The notes: generated by a model not told the origin, from the letters alone. Numbered from the stretch's first letter, positions 10,858-19,472 are shown. The stretch: 36,051 bases of DNA from Pirellulales bacterium (GCA_035656635.1 DASRSD010000140.1:1-36051); one strand, 5' to 3'. A program made the numbers and translations.

Positions 10858-12255
10858 TCACGTTGCGGTGCGCACAACTTTTCCTGCGGCCGAAAGTTCG
10901 ATTCGCTCCACCAGTTCAATCACGCGCGGCCGTTGATGCGGCGCTAGCTTTTCGAGGGCCGCTTCCATTACTTTGGCCTTCACCGCTTCCGCTTCTTCCA
11001 GCCTGGCCGGCACAATTTGGGCCGCGACCAACTGTCCTACCAGCGACGATTGCCGGGCATACACTCGCACGTCGGCCACGCCGGGAACCGCCCGCAACAC
11101 AGGCTCCACTTCTTGCGGATAAACCTTGTTTCCGCCAACGTTAATGACATCGCTCCGCCGCCCGACAAACACATAGCGATCGCCGCTGCGCCGCACCAAA
11201 TCGCCCGTGGCAATCCACTCGTTTCGCCCTGCGCTTGCAGGCCGCGAACGATCATCGCTGGGCTTATCGTCGCCGTGTCTATCATCGCTGGGCCTATCAT
11301 AGCCTAGCATGGCGTTGGGCGATCGGACCAGCAGCTCGTCGTCTTCGATTTTCAGCTCCACGCCGTCGGCGGTTGTCGAACCAACCCACCCGGCAGGAAA
11401 TCCTGCCTTGCCGTCGGTTACGGAAAAGCAGCGGCCCAATTCGGACGTGGCATAAATGTGGACAATCCGCGTGTTGGGCAGCGTAGCCCTGAGCAGGTCG
11501 AGCACGTGCTGGTCGATGGCTTCGCCGCCCAGCGTAATTTGCTTTAGCGGCGCCGATTGCAGCTTGCCTGTATCGCCGAACAACAGCAACCGCCGCCAAT
11601 ACGACGGCGTGGCCGAGGCAAATTCCACACGCTCGCGCAGCAGCATGTCGATAATTTCGTCCACATCGGCATCCGGATGAGGAGACACCAACGTTCCGCC
11701 GTTCAATAAGCATTGCAGCGACACTTGAATGCCGGCGTACAAATTCGGCAAATACGATTGCAGCCAGACGGGCGGCTCCGCGGCGGCGGCCAATCGCACG
11801 GGCCGGCTTAAGCTGGCCCAGTTGTGTCGCACGGCTTTGGGGCGTCCTGACGTGCCTGAAGTGAGAATGATAACGGAACTTTCCCCGCTGCCGGCGGCCG
11901 CGTTTTCAAACGGTTGGCTATCGAAGCCAGAAATAATTGCCGCCCAGCGAAATTCCTGGACGAGCTGACGCTGCGCTTCGGTTGCCAGCGCCGGGTTCAG
12001 CAAAAATACGTCCGCCCGTAGCTCATCCAGCGCCGTCAACGCGGCCCAACTGAGCCCATCTCCACGGTGCACCAGCCCGATACGCGCGCCGCGCAAGGCG
12101 GAAAATTCCTGCGAGGCTTGAGTGGTTAAGGACTTCAAATCTTCCCAGGTCCAGCGCGCGTCGCCGGTGACGATAGCGGCCTGTGCTTTCAGCGCCGGGG
12201 AAATCCGTTGGGCAAATAGCGCTGTCCGGAGCGACGGTAAATGGGTTGATGCCAT
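10858..12255 (-). CDS. AMP-dependent acyl synthetase/ligase
   Basis: An adenylate-forming enzyme of 465 residues that would activate a carboxylic acid as acyl-AMP and then load it on CoA or ACP. The start is set at the ATG at 12255 (MASTHLPSLRTALF); an in-frame start at 12387 would run through non-conserved sequence and into DUF309. The phosphate-binding loop is LTSGTSGRPK at 131-140. Later motifs are YATSELG (A5), ATGDLV and GRRSDVINVGGNKVYPQEVE (hinge and C-terminal lid), and a terminal AAGKVVR with the catalytic lysine. The protein is shorter than typical acyl-CoA ligases (500-550), mostly at the N-terminus. An Asp/Arg/Ser-rich insert (PSDDRHGDDKPSDDRSR) lies before the A8 region and is encoded by a duplicated DNA segment. 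Forms an operon with the downstream SDR. Confidence 0.88.
   Translation of the reverse strand: MASTHLPSLRTALFAQRISPALKAQAAIVTGDARWTWEDLKSLTTQASQEFSALRGARIGLVHRGDGLSWAALTALDELRADVFLLNPALATEAQRQLVQEFRWAAIISGFDSQPFENAAAGSGESSVIILTSGTSGRPKAVRHNWASLSRPVRLAAAAEPPVWLQSYLPNLYAGIQVSLQCLLNGGTLVSPHPDADVDEIIDMLLRERVEFASATPSYWRRLLLFGDTGKLQSAPLKQITLGGEAIDQHVLDLLRATLPNTRIVHIYATSELGRCFSVTDGKAGFPAGWVGSTTADGVELKIEDDELLVRSPNAMLGYDRPSDDRHGDDKPSDDRSRPASAGRNEWIATGDLVRRSGDRYVFVGRRSDVINVGGNKVYPQEVEPVLRAVPGVADVRVYARQSSLVGQLVAAQIVPARLEEAEAVKAKVMEAALEKLAPHQRPRVIELVERIELSAAGKVVRTAT
11251..11298. repeat. Internal tandem duplication inside the acyl-ligase gene
   Basis: ATCATCGCTGGGC followed by C/T-TATC occurs at 11251 and again at 11281, a 30-base period, with diverged sequence between. 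It encodes the repeated PSDDR peptides. A multiple of three, so the frame is kept; a recent replication-slippage insertion is likely. Confidence 0.7.
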
Positions 12256-12348
12256 CGGGCGGTTGCGCCTCTGTCGAAATCGGAACAAATGCTTATGATG
12301 AATAGATAAGCACGCTGCGCCCGCGCCAGCCTTTAGCAGGTCGCCCTC

Positions 12349-12759
12349 ATGGTCGAGCATCCGGCCGACGACGAAAGCAATTACCATCCATTATACTTGG
12401 AGGGCATTGCGCACTTCAACGCGTGCGATTTCTTCGAGAGCCACGAATCTTGGGAGGAGTTGTGGACCGATTATCGCGGTCCGTCGCGCAAATTTTTTCA
12501 GGGGTTAATTCAGGCGGCGGTGGCCCTGTTCCATTTTGGCAACGGCAACATCCGCGGCGCAAAGAAACTGTATCACAGCACGTGCGGATACTTGAATCCC
12601 TACCGGCCGAAGCACATCGGGCTGGATTTGGAAACATTTTTGGGCCAATTCCAGCAGTGCTTCGCGGAAGTAGCTGTGTGCAACGCGGAGGAGTTTCCAA
12701 AGATTGACTTGAACCCGGAATTGATTCCGGAAATTCACTTGAACCCACCGCCGGCATAG
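12349..12759 (+). CDS. DUF309 family protein
   Basis: 136 residues matching the DUF309 family, small all-helical proteins of unknown function. The hallmark is the N-terminal FNACDFFESHESWEELW, followed by GPSRKFFQGLIQAAVALFHF and a GAKKLYHSTCGYL helix. The clustered His, Glu and Trp residues suggest a ligand or metal pocket, but none is proven. The C-terminal 25 residues contain two near-repeated peptides (IDLNPELIPE, IHLNP). It is divergent from the ligase, with 93 bases between start codons. I see no clear functional link to the genes downstream. Confidence 0.88.
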   Translation: MVEHPADDESNYHPLYLEGIAHFNACDFFESHESWEELWTDYRGPSRKFFQGLIQAAVALFHFGNGNIRGAKKLYHSTCGYLNPYRPKHIGLDLETFLGQFQQCFAEVAVCNAEEFPKIDLNPELIPEIHLNPPPA

Positions 12760-12761
12760 AA

Positions 12762-12969
12762 TTCACCACAGAGACGCAGAGGCACGGAGAGGGAAAGGAC
12801 GAAGGACTAATGGACGAATGCCGAATGAATGTCGAATGACCAAATCCCAATGACCAAACACGGCGGCTTTCCTTAGCCATTGGTGCTTGGCCATTCGTCA
12901 TTCTTTCGTTATTCGTCATTTGAAATTAGACATTTACCGCTCCGTGCCTCCGTGTCTCCGTGGTAAAAT
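12762..12969. repeat. Large imperfect palindrome of simple intergenic words
   Basis: The left arm (12762-12790) reads TTCACCACAGAGACGCAGAG and continues GCACGGAGA. The right arm (12941-12969) is its imperfect reverse complement, ending CCGTGGTAAAAT. Between them, GAATGNCNAATGACCAA-type words (about 12805-12865) pair with TTGGCCATTCGTCATTC-type words (about 12888-12922). The same CTCCGTGTCTCCGTGGTGAAA word recurs at about 21100-21120. It fills the gap between DUF309 and the LON-domain gene. It looks like a dispersed repeat, not a gene. Confidence 0.75.
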
Positions 12970-12983
12970 AAAGTTCTTGAATC

Positions 12984-13688
12984 ATGTCATCCGAAGAACT
13001 CTCATTCTCACCGGAAACGTTTAGCGGCACGGCGCGGTTGTTTCCGCTGCCCAATTTGGTGATGTTTCCGCACGTCATGCAGGCGCTGCATGTTTTCGAG
13101 CCACGCTATCGGGCGATGCTTGAGGAGGCGCTGGCCGACGACATGCTGTTTGCCCTGGCACAATTGTCTCCCGGATGGGAAGCCGATTATGAAGGCCGGC
13201 CGCCGGTGCATCCGGTCGCTTGCTTGTGCCGGGTGGCCACGCAGCATAAAACGGAGGAGGGAACGTACAATGTGCTAGTCTGGGGCATCAAGCGGATCAA
13301 AATTGCCCGCGAACTGCCGCCGGCCAAATTGTTTCGTGAAGCCGAGGTAACGCTTTTGGACGACGTGTATCCGGCGGAAAACGCTTCGCGCCGCAGCGGC
13401 TTGCAGCGCCGACTGGTGGCGGCTTTTCGCCGCATGCTTCCCAAGTTGCCGGTTTCGCAATCGCAGTTGGAGCCATTTTTGACCGACCAAATCAATTTGG
13501 GAATGTTGACCGATATTGTGGCTTATACGCTGAATTTAGATCAAAAAATTAAGGCCGAATTGTTGGCCCAGCCTCTTCCCGATTTGCGTGCCTTGCTACT
13601 ATTAGAGTGTTTGACCAAGGGGAAGAAATCGACTCCGGGGTACATGTCGCGGGACCGTGATTTCCCTCCTGCGTTTAGCAGCAATTGA
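12984..13688 (+). CDS. LON substrate-binding domain protein (LonN-like)
   Basis: 234 residues, made of the substrate-recognition (LAN) domain of Lon protease without ATPase or protease parts. Typical motifs are ARLFPLPNLVMFPHVMQALHVFEPRYR at about 18-44, HPVACLCRVATQ, and a G-[IV]-x-R-[IV] turn (LVWGIKRIKIARE). The C-terminal third is a helical bundle (LGMLTDIVAYTLNLDQKIKAELL). Stand-alone members are widespread, with no firm function. They may deliver substrates or regulate Lon. The start is about 15 bases after the palindromic repeat and has only a weak AAG stretch before it. The downstream folE is 82 bases away. Confidence 0.88.
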   Translation: MSSEELSFSPETFSGTARLFPLPNLVMFPHVMQALHVFEPRYRAMLEEALADDMLFALAQLSPGWEADYEGRPPVHPVACLCRVATQHKTEEGTYNVLVWGIKRIKIARELPPAKLFREAEVTLLDDVYPAENASRRSGLQRRLVAAFRRMLPKLPVSQSQLEPFLTDQINLGMLTDIVAYTLNLDQKIKAELLAQPLPDLRALLLLECLTKGKKSTPGYMSRDRDFPPAFSSN

Positions 13689-13770
13689 ATTCGGAGCGTT
13701 CCAACTACCGTGTAATCAATTCTGTCGTTCCTTCTAACATTTCTCGAACCTCCCTTTACATTTTCCACCT

Positions 13771-14424
13771 ATGCCTCCACGCTCAACCGATTCCGACATC
13801 TTTAACAGCACAATGGCATTGGAAGAAGACGAGGAATCTACCTCGCTTGCGTCCCGGCATGTCGACATGCGACGGATCGAACACGCCGTGCGCGAAATCC
13901 TGGCCGCCGTGGGGGAAGACCCCGATCGAGAAGGGCTCCGCGAAACACCCGCCCGGGTGGCGCGCATGTACGCGGAGCTGTTCAGCGGACTGCACGAAAA
14001 TCCCCGGGCCCATTTGCAAAAATTCTTCACGCAGGAATACGACGAAGTGGTGCTGATCCGCGACATCGCTTTCAACAGCGTGTGCGAGCACCATATGCTG
14101 CCGTTCATGGGGCAAGCGCATGTGGCGTACATTCCCAATGGCCGCGTGATTGGCTTGAGCAAGCTGGCCCGCGTAGTGGAAGTGGTTTCCAAGCGGCCGC
14201 AGGTGCAGGAGCGCATGACCGAAGATATTGCGAACCTGCTGGTCGAGGAATTGGATGCCAAGGGGGTGGCCGTGGTCATTGAGGCCACGCACACGTGCAT
14301 GACCATTCGCGGAGTCCGCAAGCCGGGCAGCGTGTGCGTAACGTCGGCGATGAAGGGCGTGTTTCGCTCCAATTTGTCCAGCCGCTCCGAAGTGATGACG
14401 CTGATTTACGGCGAACGGCGCTGA
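13771..14424 (+). CDS. folE: GTP cyclohydrolase I
   Basis: Converts GTP to 7,8-dihydroneopterin triphosphate, the first step of folate and pterin synthesis. It has 217 residues, near the E. coli length of 222. The zinc ligands fit Cys105, His108 ([12 protein letters not shown]) and Cys176 ([10 protein letters not shown]). [14 protein letters not shown] and [13 protein letters not shown] complete the active site. The variable N-terminus is acidic (LEEDEEST), and an internal ATG at 13813 could be an alternative start. The leader before the ATG is pyrimidine-rich without a Shine-Dalgarno motif. It uses GTP, as MoaA does further on, but they are separate pathways. Confidence 0.95.
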   Translation: MPPRSTDSDIFNSTMALEEDEESTSLASRHVDMRRIEHAVREILAAVGEDPDREGLRETPARVARMYAELFSGLHENPRAHLQKFFTQEYDEVVLIRDIAFNSVCEHHMLPFMGQAHVAYIPNGRVIGLSKLARVVEVVSKRPQVQERMTEDIANLLVEELDAKGVAVVIEATHTCMTIRGVRKPGSVCVTSAMKGVFRSNLSSRSEVMTLIYGERR

Positions 14425-14430
14425 TTTAAA

Positions 14431-14528
14431 GGCAGAAGGTAGAAAGCAGAAGGCAGACTGAATTCACCTTCCCGTTCTGCTGGCTGCTTTGTGCCTCCCC
14501 CGCTTCTGCCTTCAGCCTTCTGCCTTCC
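14431..14528. repeat. Inverted GGCAGAAGG-word repeat
   Basis: GGCAGAAGGTAGAAAGCAGA (from 14431) and a purine-rich continuation pair imperfectly with CTTCTGCCTTCAGCCTTCTG (from 14504). The right arm abuts the start codon of the next gene. It can form a long imperfect hairpin in the mRNA and replaces any Shine-Dalgarno sequence. Confidence 0.75.
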
Positions 14529-15341
14529 ATGCTCATTCTTAGCCAATTTGTTCTCCGGCTGTCGCTGGGCTTGGCTTTTGCCATGGCGATTACGTCGCCC
14601 AAAAAAGTTACCAGCGGTTACTTTCGCAACCATGCCTACGTGCTGCTGGGCTTGAATGTGCTGGCGGTCTTGGCGGCGCTGGCTGACCAATCGCAATTAT
14701 TGCTGGCCCCGCCGATTGTTGCTGCCGTAGCAAGTTATTTATGTGCCGCCGCGTGGCTCTATGAAAAGCCGAAGCTGGGAACAACATTATTAGTGCTGAT
14801 TTTGTATTTTTCGTTCGTCGGCGCTTGTTCGGACCTACAAGTGCAACAAAGTGGATACGTTCAATCGTACCAAAACGTATTTTTTTTAGTGCCCGGCATG
14901 TTTTCGCATTTTATACTGCGACTTTTTATTTCCTTCTTCCTCGATCCACTGACGGCTGGCTTGCTTGTCGGCGGCACACTGGCGGCAATGTTTCTGGGGC
15001 ATTGGTATCTCAACTCGCCGACGATGGAAATTGCTCCCTTGAAAAAATTGCTCAAGCTGATGGCCATCGCCGCCGTGGCGCGAGCTGCGGTTTGTCTGAC
15101 GGCAATGCTGCTGATGCTGTGGCAAGGCCAGGAACTTTCCACGGTGCAAACGTGGTTGCTGGTGTTGCGCTGGACCGCCGGAATACTGGGCACGACGGCG
15201 CTCACGTGGATGGCGTGGGAAACTCTCAAAATTCCCAACACTCAAAGCTGCACAGGAATTTTGTATGTGGCGGTTTTAGCCACGTTTCTAGGAGAATTGA
15301 CCAGCCTGCTACTGTCCGCCGGCACGGGTTATCCTCTATGA
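14529..15341 (+). CDS. Polytopic membrane protein of unknown function
   Basis: 270 residues. I do not recognise the family. The protein is almost entirely hydrophobic, with about eight predicted helices (roughly 3-22, 34-51, 58-76, 83-100, 116-136, 140-160, 174-198, 207-228, 242-264). Histidines sit at helix edges (GMFSHFILRLF, LGHWYLNSP), and a few prolines break the helices. There is no signal peptide beyond the first helix, and no large soluble domain. The layout is reminiscent of quinone- or heme-binding membrane anchors, but no diagnostic motif supports that. It begins directly after an inverted repeat. The next gene also encodes a membrane protein with zinc-ribbon cysteines, so the two may belong together. 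Confidence 0.75.
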   Translation: MLILSQFVLRLSLGLAFAMAITSPKKVTSGYFRNHAYVLLGLNVLAVLAALADQSQLLLAPPIVAAVASYLCAAAWLYEKPKLGTTLLVLILYFSFVGACSDLQVQQSGYVQSYQNVFFLVPGMFSHFILRLFISFFLDPLTAGLLVGGTLAAMFLGHWYLNSPTMEIAPLKKLLKLMAIAAVARAAVCLTAMLLMLWQGQELSTVQTWLLVLRWTAGILGTTALTWMAWETLKIPNTQSCTGILYVAVLATFLGELTSLLLSAGTGYPL

Positions 15342-15364
15342 TGAGTAAGGGATTAGGGATTCGA

Positions 15365-15442
15365 GAGTAGAGGGTAGGGTTACACGAACAAGACCAGCAA
15401 TGGAAATCTTCCTCTACGCCCTACCCCCGCACCCCTGTCCCC
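15365..15442. repeat. Inverted AGAGGGTAGGG repeat with C-run tract before start codon
   Basis: AGAGTAGAGGGTAGG (15365-15379) pairs with CCTCTACGCCCTACC (15411-15425). The right arm continues into CCC-TA-CCCCC-GCA-CCCC-TGT-CCCC (15419-15442). That gives four G-runs on the minus strand with 2-3 base loops, a textbook G-quadruplex pattern. It ends 7 bases before the next start codon. Confidence 0.72.
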
Positions 15443-15449
15443 TTTTTCG

Positions 15450-15986
15450 ATGAACGTTACTTTCCCCTGCCCGAAGTGCGAGACGGCCTATTCAGCGGAA
15501 ATTGCCCCGGGCACAACCGCCTTGACTTGCACGCACTGCGGCCAATCGCTGCAAATTCCGGCCGGCGCGATCGACGAACACGGCGGCGTGCATCGCTGCC
15601 TGGCTTGCCCCAGCGCCGATTTATTTGTCCGTAAAGATTTTCCGCAGCAATTGGGCGTGGCCATTGTCACCCTCGGCTTATTGGGCAGTTGCGTGGCCTG
15701 GGCCTACAGCATGCTGTATTGGACGTTCGCCATATTGTTCGCCACGGCCTTGGTCGACGTGATTTTGTATGTGTTTGTGCCCAACGCGCTGATGTGCTAT
15801 CGCTGCGGCGCCATGTATCGGGGAACGGCCGATGTCGATCAGCATGCAGCGTTCAATTTAGAAACGCACGAGCGCTACCGGCAGCAGAAAATACGCTGGG
15901 CCCAACAGCAGGAAGCGGCCCGCCGATCGCAACCGGCAGGCAACCCAGCGCCGGGCGCAGGAAAATCAGCGGAGGCGCACGTTTAG
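15450..15986 (+). CDS. Zinc-ribbon membrane protein of unknown function
   Basis: 178 residues. An N-terminal zinc-ribbon has Cys7/Cys10 (CPKC) and Cys27/Cys30 (CTHC), of the MJ0042 or FmdB-like kind. A second cysteine set is split: Cys50/Cys53 (CLAC) precedes a hairpin of two membrane helices (about 68-88 and 92-112), and Cys116/Cys119 (CYRCG) comes right after it. If the two pairs join, a second zinc site would sit at the membrane face and clamp the helix hairpin. The C-terminal tail is Gln/Arg/Ala-rich and soluble. The start is taken from the ATG after the C-rich tract; no Shine-Dalgarno sequence. Function unknown. Confidence 0.8.
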   Translation: MNVTFPCPKCETAYSAEIAPGTTALTCTHCGQSLQIPAGAIDEHGGVHRCLACPSADLFVRKDFPQQLGVAIVTLGLLGSCVAWAYSMLYWTFAILFATALVDVILYVFVPNALMCYRCGAMYRGTADVDQHAAFNLETHERYRQQKIRWAQQQEAARRSQPAGNPAPGAGKSAEAHV

Positions 15987-16016
15987 CCCCAGCCAGACAG
16001 GCCAGCACACAGCGAC

Positions 16017-19000
16017 ATGGATCCGCAACGCCAAAGAATTCAAGAAGATTTGCGCGGCCTGGTCGCCGGCGACGTGCGCTGTGACGACGTGTTTCTGCAA
16101 CTCTTTGCCAGTGACGCCAGCTTGTACGAGTTGAAGCCGCTGGCCGTTGTTCGCCCACGCAATACGGCCGATGTTTCGGCCGTGGTGAAATATGCCGCCC
16201 AGCAGCGCATTGCAATTCACGCTCGAGGGACGGGCACGGGCCTGGCCGGCGAATCGCTGGGAACTGGAATTGTCGTCGATTTCTCGCGCTACATGCGGCG
16301 AATCATTCGCACAGAAAGCGAAACGGTGCGCGTGCAGCCCGGCGTGGTGCTGGCGCTATTGAATCAGCATTTGCGCGCTTTCGAGCGCATTTTTGGGCCC
16401 GATCCGGCCAACAGCAACGTCACCACCATGGGCAGCGTCATTGCCGTTGATGCCTCCGGCAGCTACTGGCCGAAATACGGTTCGGCACGGCAACACGTCG
16501 TGAGTCTGCAAGTGGCGCTGGCCGACGGCACGGTGATGGAGTTGGGCCGGGAAGAATTGATCGACCATGCCGCCCCAGCCAGCGCGCCAGCCGCTGATCA
16601 AAGTGGCAACGGAGCGTCAGTAGCAACGGCGGAACCGCTTAGTCCTGTGGAATTACGCCGGCAGGAACTCGTGCAAAAGGTGTCCGAGCTTCTCCAGCGC
16701 AATTCACCATCGATTGCCGCGCGTCAGTCGAAATCGCTGGTCAACAGGTGTGGTTATCAATTGACCGATGTGTTAAGCCCCACGCATTTGCATTTGGCGC
16801 GCTTGTTATGCGGCTCCGAGGGGACGTTGGCCCTGGTGACCGAAGCGACCTTGGCCACCCAACCGCTGCCCACGGCCCGCGGCGCCGCGATGTTGTTCTT
16901 CGATCGCTTGGAAAACGCGGCGCTGGCTGTGCAGGAGATTTTGCCGTTCGAGCCGAGTGCTTGCGATCTATTGGATCGGCGTCATTTGAGCTTGGCGCGC
17001 GAGACCAGCCCGGAATACGAGGTTCTCATTCCGGCCGCGGCGGAAGCGTTGCTCTTGGTGGAATACTCCGGCGATGATGCGGCGCTGGTTCGCCAACGGT
17101 TGACAGCCACCGTCGATCGGGTGCGCCGCAAAACCCAATTGGCCTTTGATGCTCGGCAAGCGTTCGATTACGCCGAGGTCGATTTATATTGGCAGCTTGC
17201 TCGCCGCGTGGTGCCGACGCTGCACCGCTTAAAAGGAAGCGTGCGGCCGGTGCCCATTGTGGAAGACGTGGCGGTGCCGCCGGCGCAACTGCCCGAGTTT
17301 TTGGTGCGGCTGCAAAACACTCTGAAACGGCAACAAGTCACCGCGTCGCTGTATGGCCATGTCGGACACGGGCAGTTGCATCTGCGACCATTCATCGACT
17401 TGGCCAGCCCCGAAGACGTGCAAAAAATGGAAACGCTGGCCGCGGAATTGTATGCCGAAGTACTGGCCGTGGGGGGAACGATCAGCGGCGAGCATGGCGA
17501 CGGCTACAGCCGCACGCCGTTTGTGCGCCAGCAGTATGGCGCCTTGTACGACGTATTTCGAGAGCTGAAGGCCGCGTTCGATCCGCTGGGAATTCTCAAT
17601 CCCGGAAAAATTGTGACCGACGAGCCGGTGTCCATCACGCGCAATCTTCGCCCCGTCGGAAATTTAGCCGGCGGCAATGGAGCCATGGCCGCCACGGCTG
17701 CGACGGCTGCGAAGCCAGAAAAAGCGGGCCTGTCGGCCGAGGGCACAGCCGCGCCGGCGCCCTCCAAGGCTCCCGCCGATTCGCCGGCCACGCCTCGCTT
17801 GGTCGAATTGCATTTGAACTGGAATCGCCAGCAACTCCTGGACGAAGCCCAGCGCTGCAACGGCTGCGGCGCTTGCCGCTCGCAGCTTCCGGACGTGCGG
17901 ATGTGTCCAATTTTCCGCGTATTGCCTGCCGAGGAGGCTTCGCCGCGCGCCAAGGCTAATTTGCTGCGCGCCATTTTCGACGGCCGGCTGGATGCCGATA
18001 CCGACCACAGCGAGGAATACAAGGCTGTTGCCGATTTATGCGTGAACTGCCACCAATGCCGCTTGGAATGCCCGGCCGGCATCGATATTCCCAAATTGAT
18101 GATCGAGGCCAAGGCTATGTACATCGACGCCAACGGCCTGCGGCCCGGCGAATGGCTGCTGGCGCGGTTCGACAAGCTTAGCAAGTGGGGAAGTAAATTC
18201 AGCCTCTTGGCAAATTGGGCCATCAGCAATCGGCCGGCTCGCTGGGTCATGGAAAAAACACTGGGCATTGCTCAAGGGCGCAAGCTCCCGCAATTTGCGC
18301 GGCGCAGCTTCGCGCGCCGAGCCGCTCGCCGCCGCCTGACACGCCCTACCCGCCGCACAGGCCGCAAAGTTTTGTATTTTGTCGACACTTATGCGAACTA
18401 TCACGATCCGCAACTGGCCGACGCTTTGGTCGCGGTGATGGAGCATAATGGCGTCGCCGTTTATGTTCATCCCGACCAAAAGCCCAGCGGCATGGGTTTA
18501 ATTACCATGGGATCGCTGGGCCCCGCCCGGCGGTTGGCCATGCACAACTTGCATTTGCTGGCCGAAGCGGTCCGCCAAGGTTATCACATTGTCGCAAGCG
18601 AACCCTCCACGGCGTTGTGCTTGACGCACGAATACTTGAACCTCATTGACGATGGTGATGCCCGCGCCGTCGCTGCCAACAGCAGCGACGCTTGCGCCTA
18701 CTTATGGGCATTGCACCAGCAGGGCTTGCTGCAGCTCGATTTGAAGCCGCTGAACACGGTCGTCGGCTACCATCAACCGTGTCACATTCGAGCACTGGGG
18801 GTTGGCTCGCCGAGCGAAAACCTGCTTAAGCTAATTCCCGGGTTGAGCGTACAATGCATCGATCGCGGCTGCTCCGGCATGGCCGGCCTGTGGGGGTTAA
18901 AACGCGAAAATTACCGCACCAGCCTGCGCGCCGGCTGGGGATTGATTTCGCGCCTCCGGGATCCAGGCTTGCAAATCGGCGCCACCGAATGCAGTTGCTG

Positions 19001-19133
19001 CAAAATTCAAATGGAGCAAGGCACGCCCAAGCCCACGATTCACCCGCTCAAGCTGTTGGCTTTGTCGTACGGATTGATGCCCGAAATTTCGCAACTATTA
19101 ACTAAGCGCGCCGAGGAGTTGGTGGTTACGTGA
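16017..19133 (+). CDS. FAD-linked oxidase / 4Fe-4S / CCG-domain fusion dehydrogenase (YdiJ-like)
   Basis: A 1038-residue fusion of a GlcD-type flavoprotein and a GlcF/GlpC-type iron-sulfur protein, the architecture of E. coli YdiJ (1018 residues), a D-2-hydroxyacid (D-2-hydroxyglutarate) dehydrogenase. In order: the FAD PCMH domain (VVRPRNTADVSAVVKYAA, ARGTGTGLAGESLGTGIVVD); the FAD-oxidase C domain (YGHVGHGQLHLRPF, GGTISGEHGDGYSR, FDPLGILNPGKIV); and an Ala-rich linker (about 550-595). Two 4Fe-4S motifs start at Cys614 (CNGCGAC...CP) and Cys675 (CVNCHQCRLECPAG). Two CCG-type segments close it (GYHQPCH...CIDRGCSGMAG, and ECSCCKIQMEQG). It is probably membrane-associated, passing electrons to quinone. 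An insert of about 45 residues (from about 185) interrupts the FAD domain. The stop overlaps the moaD start (GTGA). Confidence 0.92.
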   Translation: MDPQRQRIQEDLRGLVAGDVRCDDVFLQLFASDASLYELKPLAVVRPRNTADVSAVVKYAAQQRIAIHARGTGTGLAGESLGTGIVVDFSRYMRRIIRTESETVRVQPGVVLALLNQHLRAFERIFGPDPANSNVTTMGSVIAVDASGSYWPKYGSARQHVVSLQVALADGTVMELGREELIDHAAPASAPAADQSGNGASVATAEPLSPVELRRQELVQKVSELLQRNSPSIAARQSKSLVNRCGYQLTDVLSPTHLHLARLLCGSEGTLALVTEATLATQPLPTARGAAMLFFDRLENAALAVQEILPFEPSACDLLDRRHLSLARETSPEYEVLIPAAAEALLLVEYSGDDAALVRQRLTATVDRVRRKTQLAFDARQAFDYAEVDLYWQLARRVVPTLHRLKGSVRPVPIVEDVAVPPAQLPEFLVRLQNTLKRQQVTASLYGHVGHGQLHLRPFIDLASPEDVQKMETLAAELYAEVLAVGGTISGEHGDGYSRTPFVRQQYGALYDVFRELKAAFDPLGILNPGKIVTDEPVSITRNLRPVGNLAGGNGAMAATAATAAKPEKAGLSAEGTAAPAPSKAPADSPATPRLVELHLNWNRQQLLDEAQRCNGCGACRSQLPDVRMCPIFRVLPAEEASPRAKANLLRAIFDGRLDADTDHSEEYKAVADLCVNCHQCRLECPAGIDIPKLMIEAKAMYIDANGLRPGEWLLARFDKLSKWGSKFSLLANWAISNRPARWVMEKTLGIAQGRKLPQFARRSFARRAARRRLTRPTRRTGRKVLYFVDTYANYHDPQLADALVAVMEHNGVAVYVHPDQKPSGMGLITMGSLGPARRLAMHNLHLLAEAVRQGYHIVASEPSTALCLTHEYLNLIDDGDARAVAANSSDACAYLWALHQQGLLQLDLKPLNTVVGYHQPCHIRALGVGSPSENLLKLIPGLSVQCIDRGCSGMAGLWGLKRENYRTSLRAGWGLISRLRDPGLQIGATECSCCKIQMEQGTPKPTIHPLKLLALSYGLMPEISQLLTKRAEELVVT

Positions 19134-19375
19134 AAGTTCGCGTTCAACTTTTCGCCGTGGCGCGGCAATGGGCCCAGGCAGATTCCCTGGAAGTTGAAGT
19201 GCCCCTGCCGGCAACCGTGGCCGATTTGCGACAAGCGCTGTTGGCTCGGGTGCCTGGCCTGGCTCAATTTGGTCCACAATTACGCTTTGCCGTAAATGCC
19301 AATTACGCCGACGATTCCACACCCATTCCGGCCGACGCCCAGGTAGCATGTATCCCGCCCGTCAGCGGCGGATAG
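19130..19375 (+). CDS. moaD: Molybdopterin synthase small subunit, MoaD
   Basis: A ubiquitin-fold sulfur carrier of 81 residues. Its C-terminal Gly-Gly (PPVSGG) is adenylated and thiocarboxylated, then donates sulfur to cPMP in the molybdopterin synthase complex with MoaE. The beta-grasp is seen in KVRVQLFAVARQWAQADSLEVEV and in the late segment DDSTPIPADAQVACIPPVSGG. The start codon is GTG at 19130, overlapping the TGA of the dehydrogenase, so the gene depends on translational coupling. moaE follows after 97 bases, and moaA comes next. No moaC is in the window. Confidence 0.93.
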   Translation: MKVRVQLFAVARQWAQADSLEVEVPLPATVADLRQALLARVPGLAQFGPQLRFAVNANYADDSTPIPADAQVACIPPVSGG

Positions 19376-19472
19376 AATGAAGTTGTGGGCGGTAATTCAG
19401 CATTTCTCCTGTAAACAAATCGAGTTCTTTTCAAAACACACCCTTTCAAATCGATAACACACCTAATCAGTT

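Noticed and set aside
12416-12919. A 167-residue minus-strand open frame across the DUF309 gene and the palindrome
   Set aside because: Half of it is antisense to DUF309 and half is simple repeat. It has no family-like sequence.
12762-12969. CRISPR-like array from the repeated AATGACCAA words
   Set aside because: The words are inverted and degenerate. There are no regular repeat/spacer units and no cas genes.
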